DNA of 64,000 nt from Chytridium lagenaria (GCA_025449115.1 JAHLKC010000016.1:62001-126000); one strand, 5' to 3'; shown: positions 25,530-36,237, counted from the first letter of the stretch. Made by a program: numbers and translations. Notes: generated by a model from the sequence alone, not told the origin.

Positions 25530-26729
25530 TTAGTCATGGCGTAACGACTCTGTCGACTCTCCCCCTGACACCACCCACCCCGCATCTCCGCCCACAGGAT
25601 CCAACCTCGCACTACTCCCCCCAACATTCACCATCCCCATACTCCCACCCTTATCATCCTTCTTCTCTTTCCGTACTTTAAATACCCTCTTTGTCCACGA
25701 ATCACGCGGCTTTCCATTTCCCAGCTCCACATCCTCATTCTCATGCGTGAAATGCAAAGACCTCCGATGTTCATCCGACTCAAAATGCTGAGACACATTC
25801 ATATCAAGAGTTCTAAGCATCGTCACAAGAATGATCGTCATGGCTAACAGGAAATACGGACCCCATATCCACGCGATGGCCATGAAGCTACAAAAAACAA
25901 ATAACTCTTTAAACTAAAGACCAGAAGGACGATTTAAACCTTGCGTAGTATGCTCTTAATCCGATAGTATGATGTTTTGAACCACGTTCAAGCATACGTG
26001 CTACGGATTTGGGAGTTATGGAACGGTAGGCCTTTTGGGTACGGACGTCGAGGGATTCGAGGTGGTCGATGGTGAGTTGAGCTGATTTAAAGCAATCACG
26101 TTAATGCATTGAGTGTGAAAACATGCATCACTCAACTGTTGATGACGAGACCGACGTGGTTGTAGAATCTTATGCTTTGCGTGAAGCAGAAGAATGCAAA
26201 AAAGTAGATGGCCATGATGATAAATATCTGAGACAACATCATCAATAACTCAAAACATCAGAGAAAAAAGTTCATTTGCGCAATATAGTATCAAAGTGAC
26301 GTACCTTCACTCCAAACAAATCATCTTGCACAAACGTAAAAAAGCCAGACAACGGATTATCTTTACTCAACGTATCCGGCCGCGACCCTACATTCCCAAA
26401 AAACGCTAGAAATCCAAATATTGTAAACACCGCTGACGTTGCCATGAACGAGGACCCATGATCCAGTTTCTTAATGATTGCACTGCGAGAAGGTCTTGCT
26501 TTTTAGCCATCACAGAGGCGACCCATGCCGTCTACAGAAATAAAATGAGCGAGAAGGAGAGAAATGAGGAGGAAATGAGAGCTCACCTTGCTTCTTGTGT
26601 TAAACCAAAGACAGTTTTATGCGGGATGGTGAGGATCCTGTGGCGGAGCCAGATGTGGTAGGCAGAAAAAAGAAGGATGGATATGCCGCCGCAGACAGCA
26701 TTGGTGACTATGTATTCAGTTGATGGCAT
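25530..26729 (-). CDS. DUF599 multipass membrane protein (copy 1)
   Basis: Starts at 26729 (MPSTEYIVTNAVCGG). The sequence follows the DUF599 pattern: helix 1 ISILLFSAYHIWL with the RTVxGLxxE-like KTVFGLTQEAR; LLAVQSLRNWIMGSSFMATSA; a long helix with IYFFAFFCFTQSIRFYNHVG; SVARMLERGSKHHTIGLRA; and a last helix IAWIWGPYFLLAMTIILV, before a hydrophilic tail ending ESLRHD. At least four helices and four introns. The family is widespread in bacteria, plants and fungi and has no established function. A paralogue lies at 30875-31939 and a broken piece of this gene's first exon at 29069-29189. Confidence 0.8.
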
Positions 26730-27576
26730 CGTCGATCAGGTAGGTAATAGATCGTTCTGGGTACTATACACTGGGAAGAAGGTTTGGCAAGGGATTGACG
26801 GGGCGTTGTTGACAACGACGGATGACTGGACTGTTGGAGGCAACTTGCAAAATAGATTGTCAAAATACAACAGTAAGTACTGACTAACCATGCCTTGACC
26901 AGAACGATGACTATTTCAGGTCGACGCGGAGGATCATCACCGTCGAACGTAAGATGGAACGCGTGAATGAAGCATGTTTTTCATTAATGCGTCGTTATTC
27001 TGGACTTCAAAAATATTCGATAGCCATCTAGCGCCATTCAGGTGCTCAGTAAAGAAAAATCCTTATCCTTCACCGAGATACTTCATCCGTTAACAGAATG
27101 ACAACAAAACTATAATCGTCAGTTACGCGTTTATCGTCTCCGATATAAATTGCGGCATGGTTTAGCAGCTCCGAAAAACGCCTTTTTAAGAAATGCACAT
27201 GACGGCGAAGTTGGTTCTTCGATTGTCGCCAAAAATAGAAGTCGTAATGCTCTCGTAGACGTAAATATAGGTATGTATCAACATTTCATCTCATTATCCA
27301 AGCCAAATTCCTGACTCTTGCGCTCCCCACAAACTATACAATCCATGTTCCATTTCTCCACTCTTCGCAAATCCATATCCCGCTTGCCTTCCGAAACTGC
27401 TCGAAAGAAAAAAGAGAGGAAAGGAATATAAATGATCCATCATGCCGCCTGTTGGAACTTGCGAATATTCGACATCTGGTCCAACAAATCCTGTAATTCT
27501 TTATCATTAAGCGAATCAAACCGCTTCGCAAGACTATAATCAGACAAAAAGGAGGAACAGTTTAGTAATTACAAAA
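26609..27576 (+). repeat. Long direct repeat, copy A (~968 bp)
   Basis: Matches 29069-30019 in the same orientation. It spans the 5' part of DUF599 exon 1, the upstream spacer, and a copy of the last RPB4 exon. The first ~250 bp differ at only a few positions (for example GGCAGAAA versus GGCGGAAA); the later half has more substitutions and small indels. In copy A the DUF599 exon is continuous with its gene while the RPB4 piece is truncated. Confidence 0.92.
27440..27537 (-). pseudogene. Truncated RPB4 last exon (duplicate)
   Basis: Encodes the same terminal residues as the intact gene (SLAKRFDSLNDKELQDLLDQ through RKFQQAA, then stop), preceded by part of the upstream intron. The copy stops inside that intron at 27576, where foreign sequence begins, so no other RPB4 exon is attached. 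Confidence 0.85.
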
Positions 27577-27655
27577 GAGGGTCTCCTTCAAACTGCTGCC
27601 TTCTAAGTCTCCGACTCGGAACTCCCAGAGCAGGTCGAAGTCTTCGAACCCTCAC
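27577..27655 (-). repeat. 79-bp copy of an exon from the gene at 34951-35932
   Basis: Aligns without gaps to 35770-35848 with two mismatches (27606 region A for C, and G for C in CGACTC). On the minus strand it encodes VRVRRLRPALGV and the Arg-rich stretch that follows in that gene. It directly abuts the end of direct repeat copy A and forms the left edge of the insertion. Confidence 0.9.
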
Positions 27656-27773
27656 GGTAACAATCATCATATCCCATCCCTTCACGACACATCTAGATTG
27701 GCTACTCGGTCTAATCAATGGACCTCGAAATTAAGGCTTACGTACTTCTTGCGCGAACAATCTATCGATTCAG

Positions 27774-27814
27774 CCTTCAGGTCAGTCAATGTCACCTTCA
27801 GGTCAGTCGATGTA
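27774..27814. repeat. Tandem pair of a 21-bp unit
   Basis: CCTTCAGGTCAGTCAATGTCA is followed at once by a second copy with one change (CGATGTA). It sits just outside the 3' end of the PD-(D/E)XK-like gene, inside the insertion. Confidence 0.75.
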
Positions 27815-27848
27815 AGAATAAATGAAATCAAAGCCAATTTATTTCATA

Positions 27849-28857
27849 TCACTGATGGAGGGAGGTAGTCGAAGAGGCATGGGATGGTGGCGGGGTACAA
27901 GCTTCATGGCAGCATTTCACAATGTAATGCACAAAGCGGTACACAGGCAGCACATTCGATTCATCATAAGAGCGCAACTCCATTACAAATTTATCACTTC
28001 GCCACAACATCCCCTGCTGATCGATGAAGATGAACTGCCATTGCTCTGCATTCGACAGTACCCCCCATACACGCTTGTTTTCCTTGTGAGCATCCACCCG
28101 AATCTTGTAAAGAGATGCCGCTTCTGCACGCATTTCCAGAGGTCTGTCCCACCGATGCTCACCTTGGCCTCCACAGCGACAAGATGAATATCTCGAGGAA
28201 ACGAGTTATCAAATATGTCTGTTTCTTTTCCAAAGCCAATGGTGTAACAGTTTTACCATTAAGCTTGCGCTTCTTTGCACCGGTTGTTTCCACGACCGTC
28301 ACTTCCAGCTCCGGAAAGATGCGCAAGGCACCCTTGAATTCCGGGCGACGGATGATGTCCAGAAGAAACAGGTTGAGAAAAAGCGGCGGCCAGCTTCAGT
28401 CATTTGATGAACACCGGTGCTGATCTTTTCAAATTCGGCCCCGAATCCAGGCTCAGGGAATACTGTCTCGTCAAGCACATAATTAGACCAGCGTCGATAG
28501 GCGGTGTCCACACCGTGACTGCTTGAATCCAGGTATTGTCTGCATCCGAGAATGACTTGGACTCGGGTTGTTCATCCTTTTGGATCACTGACATGTAAAA
28601 TCCTTGTTTTCTTTGGCTTCAACTAGCTGCTCGTCGATCTTTGCTAGCTCGGCTTCCTCGTCATCTGAGATAGTTCCCTTCTTGCTCTTCTGAACAAGTG
28701 GGGCCCGTTGAGCGATGAGGTTGTCAATTATTTGGTTCGTAGAGGCAAGGTGCTGAAGAAAAGCGGAATCCATTTTGTTCTTTGATGATGCGAATAAGTT
28801 GTATTGTTTTTCACCGGTCCTAAATACTTCAACAAGAAAAAGAAATTCACTTGCCAA
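27849..28857 (-). pseudogene. PD-(D/E)XK nuclease-like (Crinkler-REase-type) gene, frame-disrupted
   Basis: Four minus-strand segments in different frames join into one protein-like sequence. (1) From 28857, a Lys/Glu-rich helical region with DSAFLQHLASTNQIIDNLIA. (2) MSVIQKDEQPES and WIQAVTVWTPP. (3) VLDETVFPEPGFGAEFEKIS. (4) IFPELEVTVVE, then DIHLVAVEAKVS, where the E-x-K on a hydrophobic strand fits a PD-(D/E)XK core, followed by a helix with VQKRASLYKIR and VWGVLSNAEQWQFIFID, ending at 27849. The pattern recalls the REase-like C-terminal domains of Crinkler-type proteins, but I cannot prove the family by eye. At least three frame breaks in 1 kb: it is decayed, or affected by the indel errors seen elsewhere. 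Its location between long direct repeats suggests a mobile or transferred origin. Confidence 0.45.
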
Positions 28858-29068
28858 GCATATAAAAAAAAAATGGTTGTTTCAAGGTAGAAAAAAAAAA
28901 CGGCCAGCCGTTGTTAGGCTGACGGTCATTGCGGATGGCATGCAATCTCTTTGATAATAACCAGTAATCAGGACTATCATTGGCATCTCCGCCTTTCTGC
29001 CTTTCGCAACTGTGGAAGTGACTCTAAATGCTCTCCTCAAGCTGCATGCCAAGGTTGAAGGGATCAGG

Positions 29069-29189
29069 AGACAGTTTTATGCGGGATGGTGAGGATCCTG
29101 TGGCGGAGCCAGATGTGGTAGGCGGAAAAAAGAAGGATGGATATGCCGCCGCAGACAGCATTGGTGACTATGTATTCAGTTGATGGCAT
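29069..29189 (-). pseudogene. Truncated DUF599 first-exon fragment
   Basis: Same start (MPSTEYIVTNAVCGG, ATG at 29189) and first helix as copy 1, but it breaks off after HKTV. Junction sequence adds one residue and then a TGA stop, so it could make only a ~40-residue single-helix peptide. Confidence 0.85.
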
Positions 29190-30019
29190 CGTCGATCAGG
29201 TAGGTAATAGATCGTTCTGGGTACTATACACTGGGAAGAAGATTTGGCAAGGGATTGACGGGGCGTTGTTGACAACGACGGATGACTGGACTGTTGGAGG
29301 CAACTTACAAATAGATTGTCAAAATACAAAACTGTATGTGACTAACCATGACCTCGACTAGAACGATGACTATTTCAGGTCGACGCGGAGGATCATCACC
29401 GTCGACCCTAAGATGGAACGCGTGAATGAAGCATGTTTTTCATTAATGCGTCGTTATTCTGGACTTCAAAAATATTCGATAGCCATTAGCGTCTTCGGAA
29501 GCTCAGTTAATCCTTATCCGTTCACCGAGATACTCATTCGTTAGCAGGATGATCAGCGAAACTATAATCGTCAGTTACGCGTTTATCGTCTCCGATATTA
29601 ATTGCGGCATGGTTTAGCGGTCCGAAAAACGCCTTTTTAAGAATGCACATGACGGCGAAGTTGGTTCTTCGATTGTCGCCTAAATTAAAGAAGTCGTCAT
29701 GCTCTACGTAAATATAGGTATCAACATGTCATCGCATTATTCAAGCCAAATTCCAGACTCTTGCGCTCCCCACAAACTATACAATCCATGTTCCATTTCT
29801 CCACTCTTCGCAAATCCATATCCCGCTTGCCTTCCGAAACTGCTCCAAAGAAAAAAGAGAGGAAAGGAATATAAATGATCCATCATGCCGCCTGTTGGAA
29901 TTTTCGAATATTTGACATCTGGTCCAACAAATCCTGTAATTCTTTATCATTAAGCGAATCAAACCGCTTCGCAAGACTATAATCGGAACAGAAAGAGGAA
30001 CAGTTTAGTATATACAAAA
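29069..30019 (+). repeat. Long direct repeat, copy B (~951 bp)
   Basis: Counterpart of 26609-27576. Here the RPB4 exon is continuous with the intact RPB4 gene while DUF599 exon 1 is truncated. This complementarity is what a duplication made at the time of insertion would leave. Confidence 0.92.
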
Positions 30020-30572
30020 CTTGTAGAAGAATCATCGTACCTGGGTATAAGCGCTTTAGCTTCGTCGACAGTTTCACAACACAGGTTGGCAAGTTGTGCC
30101 ATTTTCAAACTGATGAAAGGTGCCTTCCGGAAACAATCTAAGAATTGGAGGTGAGAAAATGACAGACGAAAGAAAACTCACTGTCTCATTTCCTTGATGG
30201 TTTGCTTGTTGTTGAAACGACTAAACCGTTCACAGTAATCCATTGTCTTTTGCATGACGCTATTCAAACAATACGAAATCAGTTCAGCCATTAAACTAAC
30301 GCATCCAGATGATGCGGAAAAGAGCTATTTCTGAATAACTCACTCGGATGTTGATTCTCGTCCTTCACTCCTGTTCCGCTCTTTTGCAACCTCCAGCAAA
30401 ACCCGCACCTCCGAAATCAAAAGACACTGGACGTCCTGGAACTCTTTTATCCCGGTGAGCAATGATGAATGGGCAGTACGGGAGGGGGTTATGGTGTACC
30501 ATCTCCTAACCGCATCTCCGCAGCATCCTCATCCTCGGCGATGCCTCGACGGGTCTTCCTTGTACTGCTCAT
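29883..30572 (-). CDS. RPB4: RNA polymerase II subunit RPB4 (POLR2D)
   Basis: Start at 30572 (MSSTRKTRRGIAEDEDAAEM). Splicing gives LGD/EFQDVQCLLISEVRVLLEVAKERN, the N-terminal tip helix. Next come KTMDYCERFSRFNNKQTIKEM, then LKMAQLANLCCETVDEAKALIP, and finally SLAKRFDSLNDKELQDLLDQ, ending RKFQQAA. These are the HRDC-like helices of RPB4, which pairs with RPB7 to form the Pol II stalk used in initiation, mRNA export and decay. Length (about 140 residues) matches animal POLR2D; it lacks the long insert of yeast Rpb4. Introns lie at about 30465-30516, 30260-30350, 30120-30180 and 29985-30040. The last exon is inside the long direct repeat. Confidence 0.9.
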
Positions 30573-30805
30573 CAGGACGATGAAAAATTATTGACAATTC
30601 ACAGGCAGCAAAAGGTCTCAATGGAAACGAAACGTTAACGGCTGTTCGCATGGGTAGTTTATATTACGAAATCACTTTGATTCTTGAAATAAATAACTTG
30701 CCCTTCGCAGGTTAAACAGGTACGGGGATAAAGGATGAAATGCTCAAAGTAATGGTAAAACTGTTCCACGGAGAAAAAGCGGTGGAAAAGAGGTCATGAA
30801 TTGGT

Positions 30806-30818
30806 GGGGGGGGGGGGG
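30806..30818. repeat. G13 homopolymer
   Basis: Thirteen consecutive G bases just beyond the 3' end of the second DUF599 gene. Confidence 0.85.
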
Positions 30819-30874
30819 ATTTAACCCGTGGTATACGCAGACGAAAAGAATAAAAAGACATGTAAAAGGAAATT

Positions 30875-31939
30875 TTAATCCGCATGCCGTTGTGGCCCAG
30901 CCTCAATTCTTGACATAGAAACCGTTTCTACTGTCTTCGGCAAGGGCTTCACAAGGCTTGTGACATTAAGGTCAAGCGCCCTCAATGCCAAAACGAGGAG
31001 GAAAGAGCCGCCAAGGAGATAGTAGGGACCCCAAAGATAAACGATAAGAGGGAAGCTGGAGAAACATGATCGTAGTCCAATTGTTTGGAACCTGGAGCCA
31101 CGGTTGAGAAGATCGGCAACGTGAGAGGGACCCATCATTTCGTATGCTCCTTTGAACTTATCGTCGGCCACTGAGATGAGGTCTTCTGTGAGTGCGGCTT
31201 TTATAAAAACATAATTAGACAGGTGAAGGCTATTAATGCGGACTTACTGTTGATGACAAGGCCGACATGGTTGTAGAAACCGTATTGCCTGTTGCAAAGC
31301 AGAAGAATGCAAAAAAGTAGATCGAGATGACAAGAACCATCTTAAAGACATATGATAAGTTCCTACTCAACAAAAACGATAGAACGGGCCAAAGAAATAA
31401 GAAGACAGTGACTATCATGACTATCCTCAACCTTTAAGTATTTACAAGCTATATCTCACCTTCATTCCAAACAAGGATCTTCAACAAATGAAAAGTTGGT
31501 CGCCAAAGGGTTCTCGGATTAGTCGTGTCTCTTCTTGACCCGATTGTTTCCAAAAAAGGCCACAAACCCAAAGATGATAAAGACGGAACTTGTAGCGAGG
31601 AGGGAAGAGGCCATGAATAAGTTTCTAAGGGATTGGATCGCCAGAATGTCTTGCTTCTTTTCATGACAGTGTGGACCCAAACTCGTCTGTGAGTGAGGAA
31701 AATGTGAGTTGGGCTCAACATAATTGTAAAGAAAAAGCAGAGGAGTGGTGGCAGCATATGTTATCGAAGCAGGATGAGATAAAGACCTTGCTTCGTTGGT
31801 GAGTCCAAGACGGTCTTTGCAGGATATTGTTGACAATGTAGGTAAGCCATGCATGGTAACTTCCAATGAGAGCTATTGACGCAGCTCCGCAGAGTACGTT
31901 CTTGACTATCTCTGATGTCTCTATTGGTTTACTGGCCAT
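30875..31939 (-). CDS. DUF599 multipass membrane protein (copy 2)
   Basis: Start at 31939 (MASKPIETSEIVKNVLCGAA). Shares with copy 1 the SYHAWLTYIV helix, LTNEARS, LAIQSLRNLFMASSLLATSSVF, IFGFVAFFG, the FFAFFCFATGNTV helix, ADLLNRGSRFQTIGLRS, and VYLWGPYYLLGGSFLLVLALRALDLNV. The tail is shorter, ending PQRHAD. The two copies flank RPB4 on the same strand and look like an older tandem duplication, since similarity is at protein level and uneven. Function of the family is not established. Confidence 0.78.
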
Positions 31940-32491
31940 TGTGAGGGGAGCAGTGCGATCAGTGATGAGGATGAGGACGACGATGATAGTGGATTGGAAG
32001 AGCAAGACGATGAGGATGTGGTGATGAGGATGTGTAGTGTGAAGGCAACTTGTTTTTCTTCTTCCATCTCCGAACACCGTCAGGGTAAATTCCTGTAAAG
32101 ATTTGTCGTGCTTTCTTCCGAGTTGTCCGGTCCAATCAAACACTTTTTTACAGTTGGAAAAAAAAAACAAACTTGAAAAATAACGCACCAACCTGTTACA
32201 AAAAGAATAATAAAGAAATCGGAATCCTTCCTTTATATATTTTACAGATGGACTTTTCAAAAAAAATATTGTAAAGTGATAAAAAGCAGGAAGCTGGTAT
32301 TTATTTCTAAGTTCTACAGATACAGATACAGGGGTGTTCACGGCGAATGTGGTAAGGGATATAAAGTGCAAGGCAAAGGGAAAGAGGGATATAAAAACAA
32401 GAGGAAAAAAGACTAATCAACAAATCATCGAGAGACAGTCGGCGAGTCTTGCATGCAGTCAAGAATTCTCAACATATCCGTGCCTCGAAGA
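31940..32491. other. Intergenic between DUF599 copy 2 and an F-box gene
   Basis: AT-rich with A and T runs. A trinucleotide-like GATGAG/GAC-rich patch at 31955-32030 precedes the DUF599 start. No gene seen. Confidence 0.4.
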
Positions 32492-34535
32492 CTAATCTTG
32501 GCCGAGGCTCCTCCCAACTAGAACCAGAATCTCCCACCCAAGCCAACATCCAATCAAATTTGTAACAGTTGTGGTGTCTTCAAACATCCGACCAACGTAA
32601 TCCGTCAACCCAGCGGCCTTTAATCGACACTTGATCCCAACCCCCGTCATAGCAAGCATGAGCTCCTCGAAATATTTCATTTCGTTCACCGAAAAACATC
32701 CCTCCAAGATAATATCAGAGAGCAAACGATGCCTTTCAATCACCCTTGAAACGGTTCGAACCATTGTCGGCGAAACCTCGAAATCAAGGTGAAGCGAGGA
32801 ACAGAAAGGAGATCGATGAAGAAGTTCGGAAATATCCTTTTCAAAAAGTCCCAACTTCTTCAAAATTCTCTGCTCGACTATGTTTTCAATCTCATCATCT
32901 AAAGAGTCTTCCAATTGGTTAAACTCAGAGACTTCAATAAACGTTGGGGCTTGAAGAGTAATTTTCTTTAAAAGCGTGGCTGACGGTAAAATGGCGCTTA
33001 TTTTTGACAGCACCGTGGCGATTCCAGGCACGTTAGGGCCAATATGCAAATGCTCAAGCGAGTGGAGGCGAGAGTCGTGTGATACATCAAAGTCGTCCAA
33101 CCCCAAGTTGGAAAGCTTGAGCACCTTCAGGGAATTGTTATTCCCCAAAAGTAACGGTGAGAGTACGTTTCTCCAAGATATCGGTGGACGACAAATTGTA
33201 GGATATTCTCCATCCTCGAAATTCAGGCGATCTGAAAGCTCAAAAGTCTCCAAAGTTGAAGCTGATGAGGATAGCAGTTCACGAAATTTGGTGAAAACAT
33301 CCATGTTCGCATCGGAATGGTCCTTCGACAAGCTCAACCCCAACATACAGTCCTTGATTATAAGGCTTTTCAAAGAACCAAGAGTCCTCAACCGAAGCTC
33401 CGATAAAGAAGCTGAAGTAATGAGACCGTAACATCTCTCGATATAAAGGTGTGAAAGGTTCACTGATGACCAAAACAATGACTGTAACATGTCTGTCCCA
33501 AATTTGACGGCTTCCAAAGTATTAACACCTTCCTGAGCCACATGAACATTCCTCAGAACGAGGCTTTTCAAAAACTTGAACGAAGAAGATGGACTCAAAA
33601 CATTCTGAAGTAGGCCCTCCGATCTCAAACACAACGGGTATATTGGATAGTCTCTCCACGGAAGCGATACTTCAACATTCTTTAGCTTTTCGGTTCGGGC
33701 AAAGCTTTCCACGATGGGTAAAACATCACCTGTTGACTAAAGTATTATATCAGTATAAATTCAAGGGGAATGAGCCTTACTAAAAGGGTATTTGGTATAT
33801 CAAAATTCAACTTTAGAGTGTGAAGGCTCAAGAGATGCCTACTCCAAATCCCACAATCAACAAGAGCGCGATGAACAACATTTACGTCTTTCTGACGTCC
33901 CGTTAAGTTAGCAGTCCACTCGTCCTCGCCGAGCTTGCCTGCCCATATTACGGACAGGTCAAAAGAGAGTAAGGTATGGGCCGCGAACGCCAACATCCGG
34001 TGGAGCATGAAAGACCAAAAGCCAATATATTCCGGTCCACGCGCATCAAGTTGCATCATAAGAGACTCATAATCGAACAAAAGTGTGACATCCTTTATCA
34101 TACGTATGGTAGGCGATATTAAGGCGTTTTTGGCTCGATTTTGCGCGATACATTTCCGTTGTTGCATGTATATCTGCTCAAGCAAACTTCCAGGTGCCAA
34201 TATCTCAAACCGTCCAGGGCAGCCGAAGAGGATTTCAATAAGGCGAATGTCCTTTGAAAGGTTGGTACCCAATGCCACCTTCCTCCATCTAATTTAGAGT
34301 CAGAAAGAGTTAAAGCACATATCCAGTCTCACATCAATGGCACGGCTACCGAAGCCCACGTAGTGTTGATAAGCGCGCATTGCAAAAGGCTCGCAGAACC
34401 ATGTGAAGTTTGAGCTTCAAAGCGCCCCAACTGGTCTCTTGATGGGGAGCTATGCGGGTGTGGCCGCAGGACATCGCTCTCGTATGAAGCAAGCAAGTTC
34501 AAGATGGTGTAAAGAATCTCCTCTGGGAATCTCAT
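32492..34535 (-). CDS. F-box/leucine-rich-repeat protein
   Basis: Start at 34535 (MRFPEEILYTILNLLASYE), an F-box that continues to LLQCALINTTWASVAVPLMW. A second exon (from 34278) reads VALGTNLSKDIRLIEILFG and runs to LHTLKLNFDIPNTLLV. The last exon (to 32492) is a long uninterrupted frame of degenerate LRRs, for example LKSLVLRNVHV, LSHLYIERCYGL, LKSLIIKDCML, LKVLKLSNLGL, LEHLHIGPNV and LSDIILEGCFSV. F-box/LRR proteins are SCF ubiquitin-ligase substrate receptors; no substrate can be named. This gene has one of the longest intact frames in the window. Confidence 0.72.
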
Positions 34536-34950
34536 TTCAAGGCACTACGATATGAAGGTACGAACAGAAGCAAGCAAGCAAGAAGTAGGATGGCGTATGG
34601 TATAATGAGCCTCCGTGGTTGACGAAGTTCGATGGAGAATTGTGGGGCTGAAAAGCACGAAGGATGCGCGCTTTTAGCAGAGGTTTACATTCTGAGGAGG
34701 TCCTTCATTAATCCAGAAGTTGATCCCATCGGGAGGTCTGAGAGTTCATCCATTCAACTCCCCTACAATGCAATCTTGATTCATAAAACTTGGGATTGCA
34801 GGATGGAATTCCCTGGTACCCACAAAATATTTGGAAACTAAAAATGCAAATCGCAACGGATGCACGCAGCTGAGGATCCCGCATAGCTCGTGGGTTTTTT
34901 ATTGTACGCTGGTTTACGCAGGCGAAATATTTATTCGCAGAGTTCCCGAA
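34536..34950. other. Intergenic, no features
   Basis: Promoter side of the F-box/LRR gene and 3' side of the next gene. The CAAG repeat at 34569-34583 is minor. Nothing else recognised. Confidence 0.4.
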
Positions 34951-35932
34951 TCATCGTCCAACAGCTTTCTGGATGATCAGCCGGTTACTCTCTAGTGCGG
35001 TCTGCTGGGCATCTTTGTCCTCATCTGCTTCAAAGTCCTCGTCGCTGCAAGCAAACCTCGCAACATCCAAATATCGTCGTCTCTCAAAGAGATCTACTGC
35101 CGCGTGCATCCACTCTAGTCCTCCAGACGCCATTAAGCGTCCGTAAAAATGTCGCTCCTTTTGCGATGGTGCCATTTCCAGTATCTCTCCAAATAAGGCA
35201 TCCACCATCCCGCCAACGGTCTTTCCTGTCCCCCTTTCCATCGATTCCACCCACTGCGCTAACAACTCCACAATACGACCAGATTGTGCCATATCAAGTG
35301 CTTGTGCAAGTTCATCGCGTGTTGGTGGTCTATTCCAAAGTGCTCTTGCTAATCGATCAGCACCTTCGACAGAAGATGGTGTTGAGCAAAACACGTAGCG
35401 AGGAGATATCGCGGATTCATTTTCGTTCTCATTAATACTATGAACAGCCTCCGGGAACGATAGCGACAGGTATGGACTGACCTTGGGGTCGTCAATAACG
35501 TACTGAGAGTCAGTACGAGGAAGGGAGGGGCGATTCAGAACGTATTCCGGGATCACATCCAGGAATTGGTGACTCGTGTTTCGCTTCGCCTTCAGTGAAA
35601 ACTCTTCCGCAGGACTAAAGATCAACGCGACGGCGACGACTTTGAGCGAGTTATGTTTAGATATGGTCATTCTTTCACGCGAGTTACTTACTGAGAAGTG
35701 CGGCAAACGATGCCAAACCTCTGGGGAATCCAGCTGGTCCCCATGGGCCTTCGGCAGCCAGCGCCACAGGAGGGTCTCCTTCAAACTGCTGCCTTCTACG
35801 TCTCCGACTCCGAACTCCCAGAGCAGGTCGAAGTCTTCGAACCCTCACAGGAGCAAAATTCTGTCCCTGCTCAACAGCCTGTGCAGTTTGCGTCGACGGA
35901 ATGAGTAGCCTTCTCTTCAACCTAGCCGACAT
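34951..35932 (-). CDS. Hypothetical basic-N-terminus protein
   Basis: Not recognised. Start at 35932 (MSARLKRRLLIPSTQTAQ). Exon 1 is very Arg-rich (VRVRRLRPALGV then an Arg run) and ends at a GTAAGT donor near 35690. The intron to about 35640 is followed by VVAVALIFSPAEEFSLKAKRN and one long exon with helical segments (RPPTRDELAQALDMAQSGRI, LLAQWVESMERG, WMHAAVDLFERRRYLDVARF) and an acidic patch (DEDFEADEDKD) near the C-terminus. The Arg-rich, acid-poor start could be a mitochondrial or nucleolar signal. About 300 residues. A 79-bp stretch of exon 1 (35770-35848) is duplicated at 27577-27655. Confidence 0.6.
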
Positions 35933-36237
35933 TTTCCAGTTTTAAAGCAATGATGAACTGAATAAAGCCTTTTGTACCTTGATTCAATCATTGTTGGGGG
36001 TCTTGTACCGAAAAAGGGCTGTCCTGCTTCAAATCCAACGGGTACTGCGATTTACATAGGAGCGATCCGCGCTCAAACTCTGGAGTCATCGTGGGGTCTT
36101 GTCGGTCAGGTTTAGCGACTTCGGAGGGTGGCTCCCCTTCAACAATCCCATCAAACAGCTTGGTTGGACAACGTGCATTTTGCGATTTGGCCCCATCCAT
36201 CCAACGCTCAACTTACGTCAGACCGCCGCATTTGACC
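35933..36237. other. Bidirectional promoter region
   Basis: About 305 bp between divergently transcribed starts (35932 minus, 36238 plus). No obvious TATA box. Confidence 0.5.

Larger units (their letters stand above)
27577..29068. mobile_element. Candidate inserted segment between long direct repeats
   Basis: About 1.49 kb separating the two ~950-bp repeat copies. It contains the 79-bp exon copy, the 21-bp tandem pair, the nuclease-like gene, and about 210 bp of its upstream sequence. No terminal inverted repeats or transposase are visible. Removing the segment and one repeat copy restores a continuous DUF599-RPB4 neighbourhood, which supports an insertion event; the mechanism is unknown. 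Confidence 0.55.

Noticed and set aside
26677..26883. Plus-strand frame MDMPPQTALVTMYSVDG, repeated at 29137
   Set aside because: It is antisense to DUF599 exon 1, and its repetition only reflects the direct repeat.
27577..29068. LTR retrotransposon, with the long direct repeats as LTRs
   Set aside because: The repeats consist of host gene exons, and the interior has no gag, protease, reverse transcriptase, integrase or primer-binding site.
32976..33431. Plus-strand 151-residue frame
   Set aside because: Lies entirely opposite the long intact F-box/LRR exon.
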